64,000 nucleotides of DNA from Hoplostethus atlanticus (taxonomy: Eukaryota; Chordata; Actinopteri; Trachichthyiformes; Trachichthyidae), in contig JAXDDX010000292.1 in the NCBI GenBank assembly GCA_034670405.1, positions 186,001-250,000 of the forward strand, in the 5' to 3' direction. Both the position numbers and the translations under genes were made by a program. Below the pieces are notes generated by a model, which was not told the origin of the DNA, ran no database searches, and saw only the letters and a list, made by a program, of their open reading frames with translations. This document shows positions 62,240 through 64,000 of the stretch, one piece after another (position 1 is the first letter of the stretch; the number at the start of each line of letters is the position of its first letter).

Positions 62240-62770
62240 GCAGCAGCACCAAGAAGGACTACTTGGCCCTTAGGAGGGTGGTCCGCTCAGCTGAGCGAAC
62301 CATCAGAACCACCCTCCCCAACCTGCAGGACATCTACACCAAGCAGTGCAGGTCCAAGGCCAACAAGATCCTCAAAGAGCCCAGCCACCCCAGCAACAGA
62401 CTCTTCTCTCTGTTACCCTCAGGAAGGAGGTATCGATGCCTGAGGGCAAGTACAGAGAAGATGAGGAAGAGCTTCTTCCCTCAGGCCATCCGCCTGCCGA
62501 ACGAGGACTGTGCCTAGCCCCCCCCCCCCCCCCATTCCACACTCACACCACGCCCCCCCCCCACACACACGCATTGCACTTACCTATTGCACTATGTGTA
62601 CAGTCAATTTTTGTGTACTACTAATCTTAATCTTAATGTTATCATTTTATCATTATTAAATTGCTTGTTTTATGTTTTTTAGCCGGAATAGGTACTCTAA
62701 GCATTTCACTGCGCATTGTACTCTGTATATTGTGTATGTGACAAATAAAATTTGAAATTGAAATTGAAAT
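62240..62770 (+). mobile_element. Rex1-like LINE C-terminus and 3' end
   Basis: LRRVVRSAERTIRTTLPNL, then RSKANKILKEPSHPSNRLFS, LLPSGRRYRCLRA and KSFFPQAIRLPNE is the conserved C-terminal segment also seen in the minus-strand LINE at 19555-21990. The 3' UTR has C-runs (62519-62533), ends 'gtgtatgtgacaaataaaat' and has a short ttgaaa tandem tail at 62748-62768, the tail style of self-priming LINEs. It is joined to the preceding L2-like piece. Confidence 0.8.
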
Positions 62771-63482
62771 TATCTTATCTTTATTGTATCTCAATTGAAC
62801 CTCCTCTGTCACATTAGGTAGTTTCTCTTCTTCCTTTGCAAATGTGGTTTGCCCACATTTGAGATTTAGATAAGGATTTCATGAGGTTATTCCTCTATAA
62901 TATATGAAATAATGACCATCTCCGTACGGTTCGCAAACTTATACATACAACTTATAACAGGAAGTGAATCAGTAACGCTCTCCCCTCCCTAAACAAATAC
63001 TGTCAAGGTGCCTTTGAGCAAGGCACTGATGCCCCAGCTACTGATTGGCCACCACCATTGGCTCACATGACAAAGCATGCACAACAGCTCATGTTTTTTT
63101 AATCAGTGTGAACAACAAAAGCTGCATGAAGTACATTTTTTCAACTCCAATCTGGACCACATGGATAAGAGCAGAATACCTATAGACCGAAGTATTTGAA
63201 TGCTCAAATTGGAATTTGTCAGAATTGCACCACACACGACACCCTTTTAATAAAAGGGTCCAACAGATTAAGTGTATTTTTTTTTCCATTTTTCTACATA
63301 GTTTTTGAGCCATCTATAAATAGTCTGATGAACACACTTTTAAAATGGTCCCGTGCCTTGCAGTTCATTCTTCTCTGCTCAAGCATTCGACCTCTCGCAC
63401 ATCAATACGATTGGTCCTGCGCGAGCATTCGATTCTCTTGCGCAAGTCAGCCCACTAACAAGCTTGAATTATTGTTAGTTAA
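62771..63482. other. rsu1 intron, non-coding
   Basis: A SINE-body word (cctttgagcaaggcactgat) lies at about 63011. Overlapping frames at 63089-63495 are on opposite strands and carry no domain. Confidence 0.45.
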
Positions 63483-64000
63483 TGTGGCACACTAACTAAG
63501 GCTTAGCTTGGATTCAGGTGAGAGTTGAGTCGGTGGACTGACTCTGCAGCTGGGGCCTTTTTAACCTGCATGTGGATGTGTGAGAGAGGACGTGTCAGTG
63601 TGAGAGGCTGACGTGGAAAGAATGGCTGAGTTCGACAGGAGACGAGTCGGATTCAGGTGGCAGAAGGTGAGCGAAGCCAGCAGCAGCCGCGTCCGAGCAG
63701 GGTCCGCGGCGGGATTGCCGGGACGGAGGCGAGGGGCGCGAGCTGCAAGAGAAAGACGGAGTGGGGAAGCAGCCGTCGCCGGCACTGACGACCGACCGAG
63801 CTCCGCGGAGGATGCAGCCGGGCGCAGCCTGGAAGGGCTGCCCAGTCGGGGTTGGGGCGGGACGCCCCTGGACCGGCGACCTTGGTGCTCCGCGGCTGGC
63901 CGGCCGGGAGAGAGGGAGGTGTGCGCGCCGAGGGAGACGACGCTACACACTGCCGTCAAACACCGGGTCATGGTTATGTTGCTCTGGTGCAAATAAAGCT
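63483..64000 (+). mobile_element. 5' part of an LTR, cut by the window edge
   Basis: Starts TGTGGCACACTAAC and has a TATA-like gcctttttaacctgc near 63556. It becomes strongly GC-rich from 63700 and reaches an aataaag signal at 63992-63998, so R ends just past the window. The last 120 bases parallel the reversed fragment at 4641-4880, and 63505-63545 resembles 14195-14245. The two overlapping 127-143-codon frames on opposite strands here come from base composition. An LTR retrotransposon or endogenous retrovirus may continue to the right. Confidence 0.55.

Noticed and set aside
63561..63996. 143- and 127-codon frames on opposite strands at the right edge
   Set aside because: Both span the same GC-rich LTR-like block; open frames on both strands are expected from composition, and no domain is visible.

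Overview
This window is nuclear DNA of a bony (teleost) fish. Three things point there. Host coding exons are short, with GT/AG introns of up to about 22 kb. Long (CA)n, (GA)n and (TTTC)n microsatellites are common. The interspersed repeats are typical fish families: Rex1-like and L2-like LINEs, DIRS, Harbinger, hAT, Tc1/mariner and tRNA-derived SINEs. The species cannot be named from the sequence. Family calls rest on reading translated motifs and splice signals by eye; no database search was run.

Two conserved host genes are clear, both on the minus strand. c1ql3 (C1q-like 3) is complete in two coding exons (30282..29692 and 27495..27316) and predicts 256 residues. rsu1 (Ras suppressor 1, a partner of PINCH in focal adhesions) enters from the right edge with its last two coding exons (61462..61330 and 38784..38682), separated by a 22.5 kb intron full of repeats. 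RSU1 and C1QL3 are also adjacent and on the same strand in human, so this is an old linkage. PTER, the next gene in human, was not found in the 27 kb left of c1ql3.

Bases 1-27000 are mostly a transposon graveyard. From left to right: an L2-like LINE; a Tc1-type MITE; a multi-exon HECT-domain pseudogene with an hAT element inserted in one of its exons; an hAT transposase 3' end fused to that pseudogene; a Rex1-like LINE abutting a DIRS-like retrotransposon; SINEs; LTR fragments; an unassigned spliced-looking exon; an L2-like LINE; a Rex1-like LINE split by a Harbinger transposon; and a Tc1-like element. Bases 30800-38600 (between the host genes) hold another L2-like LINE, a second copy of the Harbinger family and a MITE nested in an older repeat. 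The rsu1 intron carries several hAT elements, SINEs and long microsatellites, and a second copy of the hAT element that broke the HECT gene. The right edge is the 5' part of an LTR.

The main new observations are nested insertions that can be dated from sequence alone. (1) Removing one hAT copy plus one target duplication restores an open HECT exon. (2) Both copies of that hAT element carry the same LTR at the same internal site, so the composite itself moved. (3) Removing the Harbinger element restores a LINE reading frame. No previously undescribed functional system was found. The least explained items are the HECT/hAT junction, the 165-base exon at 15014 and two orphan reading frames.
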